From an uncultured Prevotella sp. (GTDB taxonomy: Bacteria; Bacteroidota; Bacteroidia; Bacteroidales; Bacteroidaceae), in assembly GCA_900550035.1 (NCBI GenBank), contig URQS01000053.1:1-23206 (forward strand): 23,206 nucleotides of DNA, given 5' to 3'. The translations under genes and the position numbers were made by a program. The notes under the pieces are model-generated. The model saw nothing but the letters and a program-made list of their open reading frames with translations, had not been told where the DNA came from and ran no database searches. Below, piece after piece: positions 14,333 through 22,574 of this stretch. Every line of letters starts with the position of its first letter. The stretch's first letter is position 1.

Positions 14333-17300
14333 ATGCACAAATCAAATCTTTTACTGAAAGGCTTGATGCTTGGTGTTACAGCCAGCATGTATCCAGCATT
14401 TGGAAATGCAACTGCCACGTCGCCGGCAACAAACAATGTTGCCAACGTACAGCAGGAGTCTACAACCGTTACGGGTATCGTCCTTGACGATATGGGCGAG
14501 CCAATCATTGGCGCCACTATCAAGATTAAGGGACAGGACACCGTAGGCACCATTACATCTATTGATGGCGATTTCACACTGAAAGGCTTGAAGAAGGGCC
14601 AGACACTCGTAATCAGCTACATCGGATTCCAGACACAGGAGGTGAAGTACAACGGCGAGAAGTCGCTCAAGGTAACTCTCAAGTCCGACTCAAAGAGCCT
14701 CAACGAAGTTGTCGTTGTAGGTTACGGCACACAGAAGAAGGTGAACATGTCGGGTGCTGTTGCATCCATCAATATGGACGAGCTGACTGAGAGCCGTCCC
14801 GTCACCAACGTTTCGCAGGCCCTCGCAGGTCTGGCTGCCGGTGTAAACGTTTCATCGGGCAGCAACCGTCCGGGCGATGACAACGCATCAATCCTTGTGC
14901 GTGGTCAGGGTACACTCAACTCATCGGCACCTCTTATCATCATCGACGGCGTAGAGCAGGGCATCAACACCGTTAACCCGCAGGATATTGAGTCGGTATC
15001 AGTATTGAAGGATGCTGCCTCGGCTTCTATCTACGGTTCGCGTGCTGCCAACGGTGTTATCCTTATCACCACAAAGAAGGGTAAGTCGGGCAAAATCAAG
15101 GTAGACTACAACGGATACGTATCGTTCCAGTCAATACGCAAGACGCTGACTCCGGTGTCAAACTATGCCGACTACATGGAACTTATCAACGAGGGCTACT
15201 ACAACTCTAACCCTAAGTCGGGCAAGAACCAGTACTTCTCAGAAGAAAAGATCGCTGAATGGCGTAATGGCAACGACCCTCTGAAATATCCTAACACCAA
15301 CTGGATTGACGAGACATTCAAGCCGTCGACATCGACCAACCACGTAGTATCACTCAGCGGCGGTAGCGACAAGATTCGCTTCTACGGCTCGTTCGGATAC
15401 ATGAACAACCCTGGCGTTTTGGAGAATGCCGGTATGAAGAAGTACACCGTACGCCTCAACATGGACGCCGACGTGACATCATGGCTCAACATCGGCATGC
15501 AGATTGGTGGCTACGTGAGCGACCTGGAACCGGGTGCTGAGGAGATTGACAACATCTTCACATATACAGCGGCTACAACTCCGGGTATGGTATTCCGCGC
15601 TCCCGACGGACGCTACGGTGCAATGAACAACAGCGAGGACAGCGGCCAGTGTGCCAACAATAACCCGCTCATCCGTCTTAACAAGTGGGCAGGTCAGGAC
15701 CGCAAGAACAACGTGCGTCCACGCTTCACTGCCACATTGAAGCCGTTCAAGGGCTTCTCGCTCACCGGATCGTACAGCTACGAATTCCTCGACCGCGAGA
15801 CTCACCGCAAGCCGGTATTCCTCGATGCATACAACTTCCTTACCGACGAGCAGACTTGGACCAACCGCGGCAAGACATCAATAAAATATACCGACAGCAA
15901 GATAGAACGCTACTTCAACGACCTCGTGGCACGCTACGACACCAAGCTGTTCAAGAACAACCTCGCAATCGGTGCTATGGCAGGTCTCTCTAACGAACTA
16001 TACCGCTCGAAGAATTTCTCGGCAACACGCCAGGACCTGACCGACCTCTCAATGGACGTTATCAACGGCGCTACCGGCGAGTCGACATCATCAGGCTCAA
16101 GCACAGAGTGGGCTATGCGCTCATTCTTCGGCCGACTGAACCTCAACTGGCAGGAGAAGTACCTCTTCGAGTTCAACCTCCGTGCCGACGGTTCGTCACG
16201 CTTCTCTAAGGACAACCGTTGGGGCTACTTCCCGTCAGCATCAGCAGCATGGCGTATCGACCAGGAGAAGTTTATGGAAGGCGTATTGGGTGGCAACCTG
16301 AGCAACTTGAAGCTTCGCGTATCGTACGGTGCACTGGGTAACAACTCAGTAGGCAACTACGACTACCAGTCGCTCTACACCACAAGCGGCAACAACTACG
16401 TGCTCGGCAACCTTATGGTACCTGGTCTTGCACTTGCAGCTATCTCTAACGCCAACCTTACATGGGAGTCGACCAAGGTGTTCAACGTAGGTCTTGACTT
16501 CGGATTCTTCAACAACCACCTGACCGGTACTATCGACTTCTTCAACAAGAAGACTACTGGCATCCTTATCAACCTCCCGGCTCCGGGCGTACACGGTACA
16601 ACAGCACTGCCTAAGCAGAACAGCGCTGAGGTGACCAACAAGGGTATTGAGTTCACACTCGGATGGCAGGACAAGATAGGCGACTTCACCTATGGTGCAA
16701 ACGCCAACTTCGCTTACATCACAAACAATGTAGACAAGTTCAAAGGCAAGGACAAGGGCGGCATGTCAATCAGCGGCGCCAACCTCATCTGGGAAGGCCA
16801 CAGCATCAACTCACAGTATCTGATGCGCGTAGACCGAATCCTGCAGACCGACGAGGACATGAAGATTGTAGACGGAATGATTGCCAAAAATCCTAACGCA
16901 TTCAAGGCACTTGGCAAGCCCCAGAAGGGCGACTTCCTCTACAAGGATATCGACGGCGACGGTTGCATCACTCTTATGGATAAGGAAATCGTGAGCGACG
17001 GCACCAACCCGAAGTTCACATTCGGCCTCAACCTCAACGCTGCATACAAGGGCTTCGACGTTTCGGCATTGCTTCAGGGACAGCTCGGCATCAAGACATT
17101 CTGGATGAACGATGCATACAACACTCCTACCGTGCGCTATGGCTACCAAATCAACAAGGAAGTAGCAGACGGCCGCTGGTATGAAGGTCGCACCGACGCC
17201 AAGTATCCACGTCTGATACAGTATCAGGACACACGCAACACCAAGCCCAGCGACTTCTATCTGCAGGACCGCTCATTCCTGAAGATACGCAACATCCAGT

Positions 17301-17479
17301 TCGGCTACACCGTTCCGCAGAACCTCACACAGATGGTACATGTACAGCGAGTACGTGTATACTGCAGCTTGGAGAACTTCTTCACATTCACAAGCTTCAA
17401 GGGCTTCGACCCAGAAGTAAGCGGAATGAACTATCCTACAATGAAGCAGTGCACACTGGGTCTTAACATTTCATTCTAA
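14333..17479 (+). CDS. SusC/RagA family TonB-linked outer membrane transporter
   Basis: This 1048-residue outer-membrane protein is predicted to import oligosaccharides, powered through TonB. A signal peptide covers about residues 1-27. A carboxypeptidase-D-like regulatory domain spans about 45-117 (VTGIVLDDMGEPIIGATI, ISYIGFQTQEV). The SusC signature and TonB-box region is LNEVVVVGYGTQKK (123-136), followed by the plug domain with LIIIDGVEQG and DAASASIYGSRAANGVI (near 200-245). The rest is a TonB-dependent beta-barrel ending in LGLNISF, with the terminal Phe typical of barrel proteins. There is no N-terminal STN domain, so control is through the HTCS rather than an anti-sigma factor. susD follows after 20 bases. 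The long repeat-containing leader upstream is unusual. Substrate cannot be read from the sequence. Confidence 0.96.
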   Translation: MHKSNLLLKGLMLGVTASMYPAFGNATATSPATNNVANVQQESTTVTGIVLDDMGEPIIGATIKIKGQDTVGTITSIDGDFTLKGLKKGQTLVISYIGFQTQEVKYNGEKSLKVTLKSDSKSLNEVVVVGYGTQKKVNMSGAVASINMDELTESRPVTNVSQALAGLAAGVNVSSGSNRPGDDNASILVRGQGTLNSSAPLIIIDGVEQGINTVNPQDIESVSVLKDAASASIYGSRAANGVILITTKKGKSGKIKVDYNGYVSFQSIRKTLTPVSNYADYMELINEGYYNSNPKSGKNQYFSEEKIAEWRNGNDPLKYPNTNWIDETFKPSTSTNHVVSLSGGSDKIRFYGSFGYMNNPGVLENAGMKKYTVRLNMDADVTSWLNIGMQIGGYVSDLEPGAEEIDNIFTYTAATTPGMVFRAPDGRYGAMNNSEDSGQCANNNPLIRLNKWAGQDRKNNVRPRFTATLKPFKGFSLTGSYSYEFLDRETHRKPVFLDAYNFLTDEQTWTNRGKTSIKYTDSKIERYFNDLVARYDTKLFKNNLAIGAMAGLSNELYRSKNFSATRQDLTDLSMDVINGATGESTSSGSSTEWAMRSFFGRLNLNWQEKYLFEFNLRADGSSRFSKDNRWGYFPSASAAWRIDQEKFMEGVLGGNLSNLKLRVSYGALGNNSVGNYDYQSLYTTSGNNYVLGNLMVPGLALAAISNANLTWESTKVFNVGLDFGFFNNHLTGTIDFFNKKTTGILINLPAPGVHGTTALPKQNSAEVTNKGIEFTLGWQDKIGDFTYGANANFAYITNNVDKFKGKDKGGMSISGANLIWEGHSINSQYLMRVDRILQTDEDMKIVDGMIAKNPNAFKALGKPQKGDFLYKDIDGDGCITLMDKEIVSDGTNPKFTFGLNLNAAYKGFDVSALLQGQLGIKTFWMNDAYNTPTVRYGYQINKEVADGRWYEGRTDAKYPRLIQYQDTRNTKPSDFYLQDRSFLKIRNIQFGYTVPQNLTQMVHVQRVRVYCSLENFFTFTSFKGFDPEVSGMNYPTMKQCTLGLNISF

Positions 17480-17499
17480 CCATTAAGCGAAAATTCATT

Positions 17500-19239
17500 A
17501 TGAAAAAGATAACAATATTATCAGCAGCACTTGCCTTGACAATGTCTCTGACAGGTTGCTACGATCTGGATAGATATCCTACCGACAAGCTCTCTTCAGG
17601 CACTTACTTCAAGACTGAAGACCATGCAAAGTCGGCAATGATGGGCGTATACAGCCGTATGCAGGCCGACCACGTATTCGGACTGAAATTCTCTATGGAC
17701 GTACTGGGCGGTATAGCTATGGGCTACGACAACCAGTCGTTCCAGAAGTTTGCCCGCGGCACTTACGATATGGCAGATACATGGGTGAACTACCGCTGGA
17801 CCAACCTCTACGAATCAGTAGCACGTGCCAACATCGTAATCCGCAACGTTGACAACTGCAACATGAGCGACCAACTCAAGGCTCAATACAAAGCTGAGGC
17901 ACGATTCATGCGCGCCCTCTTCTACAACGAACTGCTCAACTACTTCGGCGGTGTGCCTCTGTACGACGAGACCACCGACGTTACTACAGAATATTCTGAA
18001 ATGAAGAAGCCACGCAGCAGTGCCGACGATGTTCGCAAGTTCATTATCGACGACTTGAACGAGGCATACAATGTGCTGCCACAGTCGTGGGAGTCGGCCG
18101 ACTACGGACGCGCTACGAAGTTTGCTGCACGTGCTCTTATGGGCAAGATATATCTCTACAACAAGCAGTATACAGAAGCCAAAGAGTGCTTTAAGGATGT
18201 AATCGAGCACGGTGGCTACGAGCTGTACAACGACTACGCCGGACTCTTCCTCCCCGGAGGTGACGAGAGCAAAGAGATGATTTTCGCCATTCAGAACATG
18301 GGTGGCGTAGGTACCGACTACGGCATGCCAATGTGCTTCTATATGGGTTCACGCGCATCATACGGTTCGTGCTGGAACAACGTGATGGTAGCTACAACAT
18401 TCGCCGACTCGTACGAGTGGAAGGACGGACGCCAGTTCAGCTGGAAGGAATTCTTCAAAGACGACCCCGTAGCCAAAGACTACGAAACCAACGACGCAAC
18501 AAAGAAGAAGGTATTCAACTCTACTATCAAGGCTTCGAAAGTGGCTGCCTACACTCCGTACAAGGAGAAACTGCAGCAGATGTATGCCGACCGCGACCCA
18601 CGTATGACTGCATCGCTCATCACTCCGTACAGCAGCTATTTGGGATGGTACAAGAACAAGGTGGCTCCAAGCGAATTCGTTCTGCCTACAAAGGGTCTTA
18701 ACGACGGCAACGGCGTAATCCGTGTAAACGGAAACTACAACTGCTACTTGTGGCGCAAGTTCGTTCCGGAAGGCGATATGGACGGTGCAATGAACAACCG
18801 TGCCGATACTCCTATCAACTTCCCACTTATCCGCTACGCCGACGTACTGCTGATGATGGCAGAGTGTGAGTGGGGATTGAACAATGATGCCGTTGCTATT
18901 GATTATATCAACCAAGTACGCCAGCGTCCATCGGTTGATATGCCTGCACTGACATGGCAGGGTGAGGAAAGCCCAGTAAACGTGAAGACTCACGAGGAAG
19001 TATTCACACGTCTGCGCCATGAGCGTGCCGTAGAGCTTGCAGCCGAAGGACAGAGCTTCGACGATATGAAGCGTTGGGGACTGCTCGAAACTCTTAACGG
19101 CAAGCCTGAGAAGGAAATTACCGGTACAATACGCTACACTCACGGTGTTTCAAGCCGCGACTATCTCTGGCCTATCCCGTCAGGCGAACGCGAAAAGAAT
19201 CCTGAGCTCACCCAGAACCCTGGTTGGGGTGAGAACTAA
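17500..19239 (+). CDS. SusD/RagB family surface glycan-binding lipoprotein
   Basis: This 579-residue lipoprotein forms the lid of the SusC barrel and binds glycan at the cell surface. The signal sequence ends in a lipobox LTGC with Cys20 as the lipidation site. The mature start, YDLDRYPTDKLSSGTYFKTE, is typical of the family. The N-terminal helical repeat region contains RANIVIRNVD and AEARFMRALFYNELLNYFGG, the most recognisable SusD block. The C-terminal SusD domain contains the PLIRYADVLLMMAE and LRHERAVELAAEGQSFDDMKRWG blocks, and the protein ends with a conserved Pro-rich ...NPELTQNPGW tail. Length is in the usual range. It is co-transcribed with susC and followed by a strong terminator. 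Confidence 0.96.
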   Translation: MKKITILSAALALTMSLTGCYDLDRYPTDKLSSGTYFKTEDHAKSAMMGVYSRMQADHVFGLKFSMDVLGGIAMGYDNQSFQKFARGTYDMADTWVNYRWTNLYESVARANIVIRNVDNCNMSDQLKAQYKAEARFMRALFYNELLNYFGGVPLYDETTDVTTEYSEMKKPRSSADDVRKFIIDDLNEAYNVLPQSWESADYGRATKFAARALMGKIYLYNKQYTEAKECFKDVIEHGGYELYNDYAGLFLPGGDESKEMIFAIQNMGGVGTDYGMPMCFYMGSRASYGSCWNNVMVATTFADSYEWKDGRQFSWKEFFKDDPVAKDYETNDATKKKVFNSTIKASKVAAYTPYKEKLQQMYADRDPRMTASLITPYSSYLGWYKNKVAPSEFVLPTKGLNDGNGVIRVNGNYNCYLWRKFVPEGDMDGAMNNRADTPINFPLIRYADVLLMMAECEWGLNNDAVAIDYINQVRQRPSVDMPALTWQGEESPVNVKTHEEVFTRLRHERAVELAAEGQSFDDMKRWGLLETLNGKPEKEITGTIRYTHGVSSRDYLWPIPSGEREKNPELTQNPGWGEN

Positions 19240-19298
19240 AGCTGATTGAAACAACACGAATGATCGGTTTTTATAAAATAGTATTTAGGTAAATAATG

Positions 19299-19351
19299 AA
19301 AGGCTGACGGAAGTTATACTATAGCAGGATAACTTCTGTCAGCCTTTTGTT
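19299..19351 (+). terminator. Intrinsic terminator after susD
   Basis: AAAGGCTGACGGAAGTTAT (19299-19317) pairs over 19 bases with ATAACTTCTGTCAGCCTTT (19329-19347), with one G-U pair and an 11-base loop, and then runs into TTTTGTTTT. It ends about 20 bases before the lyase start codon. The lyase would need read-through or its own promoter; no perfect -7 element is seen in the gap. Confidence 0.88.
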
Positions 19352-19371
19352 TTAGCAGAAACTCACGTAAT

Positions 19372-19950
19372 ATGAAAAAAGTCATTTTAATATTAGCTGT
19401 ATTTGCCGCCTCGCTGATGGGTGCAAATGCCTACGAGAAGCGCGACTTGCTGCAACGCTCTGCTACAGAGACAGAGGTTAAAGCCAGTCTTGTGATGGAC
19501 CAGAAGTGGGTGCCCTACCCTGCCTACTCTGACCGCAATGGTTGGAGCAATCTGCTTGGCGACTATCGCGAGGACATTATAAAGACAGGCGAAAAATGTC
19601 TCGACTACAAGTGGGAGGTGGTTAAGGCAAGCCAATATCTGGAGTTTGAGAAGTCGGGCAGCCGAGACATTATGGAGAAACCCAACAATCGCAACTCTAC
19701 AGCATTCGGCAAATTGCTCATGGCTGAACTTGCTGAGGGCAAGGGACGATTCCTAACAGACATTATGGATGGCGTGTTCTACTTCTGCGAGCAGACCACA
19801 TGGGCTGAGTCGGCCCACCTCGTGCGCTTCCAGAAGTCGGGACGCGCAATACCCGACTATCGCACCGATGTGCTCGAACTGAAGCAGGGTGGACTGGCAC
19901 AGATGCTGTCGTGGACATACTACTTCCTACACGACCACTCGACAAGATAG
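19372..19950 (+). CDS. Lyase N-terminal fragment (frame 1 of the broken gene)
   Basis: This 192-residue open frame holds the signal peptide MKKVILILAVFAASLMGANA and the first helical part of the lyase toroid (EGKGRFLTDIMDGVFYFCEQ region). The last three residues before the stop (STR) come from the shifted frame. Alone it lacks the catalytic region and would be inactive. Confidence 0.6.
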   Translation: MKKVILILAVFAASLMGANAYEKRDLLQRSATETEVKASLVMDQKWVPYPAYSDRNGWSNLLGDYREDIIKTGEKCLDYKWEVVKASQYLEFEKSGSRDIMEKPNNRNSTAFGKLLMAELAEGKGRFLTDIMDGVFYFCEQTTWAESAHLVRFQKSGRAIPDYRTDVLELKQGGLAQMLSWTYYFLHDHSTR

Positions 19951-21293
19951 ACCCAATCATCTCTATGCGCTTGCGTCACGAACTGCAGAAGCGCGAACTC
20001 GACCCGTTCATCAACCGTACCGATTTCTGGTGGATGGCTTGGGACGAAAGTCCTACAGTATTCGTAAACAACTGGAATCCGTGGTGCAATGCCAACGCTC
20101 TGTTGTGCTACATGCTACTGGAGAACGACCGCGACAAGTTGGCTAAGGCTGTATACAAGTCGATGATTTCGGTAGACCGCTATCTCAACTACGTAAAGGC
20201 AGACGGAGCATGCGAGGAGGGTGCCACATATTGGGGTCACGCCTTTGGCAAGTTGTTCGACTATCTATCAGAGTTGCAGATGATAACTGGTGGCAAGGTG
20301 TCGCTCTTCAACAACAAGCTCGTTAAGGATATGGGCGAGTTTGTTGCCAAGTCGTACATAGGCAATGGCTATGCCGTGAACTTTGCCGACGCTTCGGCAC
20401 ACGTAAGCAATTATATGGCTTTGGTATACCGATGTGGCAAGGCATTAGGCAGCCGTGAAATGATGGACATGGCTGTAGACTGCTTCAAGGAGAAGCCTGA
20501 GTCGGTGCCTTCGGTATGGCTCGACACCTACAAGCAGATTGAGGCATTGAAGGTACTTAAAGAGATGAGCCAGGCTAAGGGCGGATATAAGGCAGACGCC
20601 TTCACATGGTATCCGCAGACTGAGTTCTGCTATATGCGCAATGCCGAAGCCTTCTTTGCAGGTAAGGGCGGATACAACGACGAGAGTCATAACCACAACG
20701 ATATTGGCTCGTTTGTGCTCTACTACGACAATACACCAATAATGATTGACGCTGGTGTGGGCACGTATACACGCCAGACATTCTCGTCAGAGCGTTACAG
20801 CATCTGGACAATGCAGGGCAACTACCACAACATTCCGATGATTAATGGTGTGCCTGAGAAGTATGGCAAGAAATATAAGGCAACCAATGCACGCGCCGAC
20901 CGCCGCTCTATGAGCTTCAGCGTGGAGCTTGCCAGCGCTTATCCTAAGGAGGCTTGTGTGGAAAGTTGGGTGCGATCATATCAGCTGAAAAAGGGCAAAC
21001 TGACGGTAAGCGACAACTTCAAGCTGAGCCAAGCAAAGGCTGTCAACATCGTCAACTTCCTGACATGGGGCGACATCGACATAAGCAAGAAGGGCGTGGT
21101 AAACATCAGCGTCAAGGGCGTTAAGGCGCAGCTCAGCTACGATGCCAACACCTTTGAACCGTCAATAGAAACCATCGCGCTTACCGACAAGCGCCTCTCT
21201 GACGTATGGGGCAATAAAATATACCGCCTCTCGCTGAAGGCCAAGACCACAGCGAAAAGCGGCATATACAAGTATGATATAACCAAGAAGTAA
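19911..21293 (+). CDS. Lyase C-terminal fragment (second frame of the broken gene)
   Basis: This frame can be opened at an ATG at 19911, but its first ten residues (up to 19940) are out of the lyase register; the homologous sequence starts at 19941 (DKIDPIIS). An in-frame ATG at 19968 is another possible start. The fragment contains the catalytic toroid residues and the whole beta-sandwich domain but has no signal peptide, so export would fail if translated alone. Confidence 0.6.
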   Translation: MDILLPTRPLDKIDPIISMRLRHELQKRELDPFINRTDFWWMAWDESPTVFVNNWNPWCNANALLCYMLLENDRDKLAKAVYKSMISVDRYLNYVKADGACEEGATYWGHAFGKLFDYLSELQMITGGKVSLFNNKLVKDMGEFVAKSYIGNGYAVNFADASAHVSNYMALVYRCGKALGSREMMDMAVDCFKEKPESVPSVWLDTYKQIEALKVLKEMSQAKGGYKADAFTWYPQTEFCYMRNAEAFFAGKGGYNDESHNHNDIGSFVLYYDNTPIMIDAGVGTYTRQTFSSERYSIWTMQGNYHNIPMINGVPEKYGKKYKATNARADRRSMSFSVELASAYPKEACVESWVRSYQLKKGKLTVSDNFKLSQAKAVNIVNFLTWGDIDISKKGVVNISVKGVKAQLSYDANTFEPSIETIALTDKRLSDVWGNKIYRLSLKAKTTAKSGIYKYDITKK

Positions 21294-21321
21294 AGAATTA
21301 CATCAATTAGATATCCGTAAC

Positions 21322-21358
21322 CGTGTCCCTTGAGATTTGTAAAGGGACACGTTTTATT
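21322..21358 (+). terminator. Terminator between the lyase and convergent rnhB
   Basis: CGTGTCCCTT (21322-21331) pairs perfectly with AAGGGACACG (21342-21351) and is followed by TTTTATT. The T tract overlaps the rnhB stop codon (TAA, 21354-21356 on the minus strand). It ends the plus-strand locus. Confidence 0.85.
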
Positions 21359-21992
21359 CGTCAAAATTAAGTTCCAATTGCATAGCTCCCATCAGATTAT
21401 AACTCATACGATGATACGGTGAAGGACCATGTTCACGGATTCCTTCTCGATGAGCTTTCGTAGGATAGCCTTTATTTTTCTGCCAATCATAGTATGGGTA
21501 CTCATTGGCTATACTATCCATATATTCATCACGGAAAGTCTTGGCAAGAATGCTGGCAGCAGCTATCGATTGATACTTACCATCACCTTTTACTATGGTA
21601 GTATAAGGAAGGTCGTGATAAGGTTTAAAACGATTACCATCAACGATGACAGCCTCAGGACGAATTGTAAGTTGGTCAAGGGCGCGATGCATAGCAAGAA
21701 AACTAGCATTCAAGATATTAATCCTATCAATTTCTTCGGGAGTAACAACACCTACAGCCCAAGCCACAGCATCACGAACAATCTGGTCACGAAGTTCCTT
21801 ACGACGCTTTTCCGTAAGTTTCTTCGAATCGTTAAGCAAAGGATTATCATAATCTTTTGGCAAAATTACTGCTGCAGCATAAACACTTCCTGCTAGACAA
21901 CCACGACCGGCTTCATCACAACCTGCCTCTATAAGGTCTGTATAATAATGTGGCAAAAGATGAGTAGGGCTTTTTATCTTATTCATAAACAA
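21354..21992 (-). CDS. rnhB: Ribonuclease HII
   Basis: This 212-residue cytoplasmic enzyme cleaves the RNA strand of RNA-DNA hybrids and excises misincorporated ribonucleotides. The first motif IEAGCDEAGRGCLAGSVYAA gives the catalytic Asp26-Glu27 and the GRG substrate-binding loop. Later VIVDGNRF supplies the third acidic residue, and KGDGKYQSIAAASILAKTFRDEYM is the conserved block with the fourth Asp. Length fits the family. An internal Met3 (21986) is an alternative start. The gene lies between rplQ and the polysaccharide locus with its own spacing, so it is probably a single transcription unit. It is more AT-rich than the neighbouring sugar-use genes. Confidence 0.95.
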   Translation of the reverse strand: MFMNKIKSPTHLLPHYYTDLIEAGCDEAGRGCLAGSVYAAAVILPKDYDNPLLNDSKKLTEKRRKELRDQIVRDAVAWAVGVVTPEEIDRINILNASFLAMHRALDQLTIRPEAVIVDGNRFKPYHDLPYTTIVKGDGKYQSIAAASILAKTFRDEYMDSIANEYPYYDWQKNKGYPTKAHREGIREHGPSPYHRMSYNLMGAMQLELNFDE

Positions 21993-22025
21993 AAATGAAT
22001 AGCAATCTACATTTAAACAACTAAG

Positions 22026-22065
22026 AAAAAAGAAAGGCTGGTAGAACCATTCAGTTCAACCAGCC
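22026..22065 (-). terminator. Terminator of the rpoA-rplQ operon
   Basis: Read on the minus strand, GGCTGGT and ACCAGCC (22059-22065, 22036-22042) pair, with an inner GAAC/GTTC extension, and are followed by TTTCTTTTTTCTT. It lies 32 bases beyond the rplQ stop and closes the ribosomal protein cluster. Confidence 0.88.
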
Positions 22066-22097
22066 CTCATTTATTGAGATAAAGTCGATAATGCAAA

Positions 22098-22568
22098 TTA
22101 TTCAGCCTTTGCCTCTTCTGTAGCCTCAGTAGCAGGAGCCTCAACAGCCTCTGCAGACTTGCGGCTACGGCGAGTCTTCTTGCCAGCCTTAGCAGTCTTA
22201 GCCATGTTCTCGTCGAAGTCAACGAGCTCGATGAATGCGATAGCAGCAGCGTCACCCTTACGAGTACCGAGCTTGATAACGCGTGTATAACCACCGGGAC
22301 GGTCACCAACCTTCTCAGCAACAGTGCTGAAGAGTTCCTTGATAGCATACTTGTTCTGGAGGTAGCTGAATACTACACGACGAGAGTTTGTGCTATCGTC
22401 CTTGCAGCGAGTGATCAGCGGTTCTACATACATCTTCAAGGCCTTAGCCTTAGCGAGAGTCGTAGTGATTCTTTTGTGCATAATCAGCGAGATAGCCATG
22501 TTAGCAAGCATAGCGTTACGGTGAGATGCAGTACGACCCAAATGGTTGAATTTCTTATTGTGTCTCAT
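22098..22568 (-). CDS. rplQ: 50S ribosomal protein L17
   Basis: This 156-residue protein of the large ribosomal subunit begins MRHNKKFNHLGRTASHRNAM, the L17 signature, followed by ANMAISLIMHKRITTTLAKA and the GGYTRVIKLGTRKGDAA block. The core of about 120 residues is followed by a Lys/Arg-rich linker and an Ala/Glu-rich acidic tail (AVEAPATEATEEAKAE), an extension common in Bacteroidetes. It is the last gene of the cluster; the ATG lies 6 bases after the rpoA stop. Confidence 0.97.
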   Translation of the reverse strand: MRHNKKFNHLGRTASHRNAMLANMAISLIMHKRITTTLAKAKALKMYVEPLITRCKDDSTNSRRVVFSYLQNKYAIKELFSTVAEKVGDRPGGYTRVIKLGTRKGDAAAIAFIELVDFDENMAKTAKAGKKTRRSRKSAEAVEAPATEATEEAKAE

Positions 22569-22574
22569 TTTGTT

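Larger units (their letters stand above)
19372..21293 (+). pseudogene. Frameshifted heparinase II/III family polysaccharide lyase
   Basis: Two overlapping frames together encode one lyase. Frame 1 runs from the ATG at 19372 to a TAG at 19948-19950. The next frame carries on in register from GAC at 19941 to the stop at 21291-21293. Restoring one C (CACTCGAC to CACCTCGAC near 19938) joins ...FLHDH, L and DKIDPIIS... into a 640-residue protein of normal length. It has a signal peptide (about 1-20), an alpha-helical toroid with NNWNPWCNANAL and EGATYWGHA, and a heparinase II/III-like beta domain with SHNHNDIGSF (H440 and H442 in the joined numbering), AGVGTYTR and NYHNIPMINGVPE. Such enzymes cut uronate-containing polysaccharides by beta-elimination. 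No slippery heptamer is present, so this is a deletion or a sequencing error. The CAZy family and substrate are not resolved. Confidence 0.85.

Noticed and set aside
19930..19950. Programmed -1 frameshift in the lyase gene
   Set aside because: No X-XXY-YYZ slippery heptamer or following structure is visible; the sequence fits loss of one C. A plain deletion or sequencing error is simpler.
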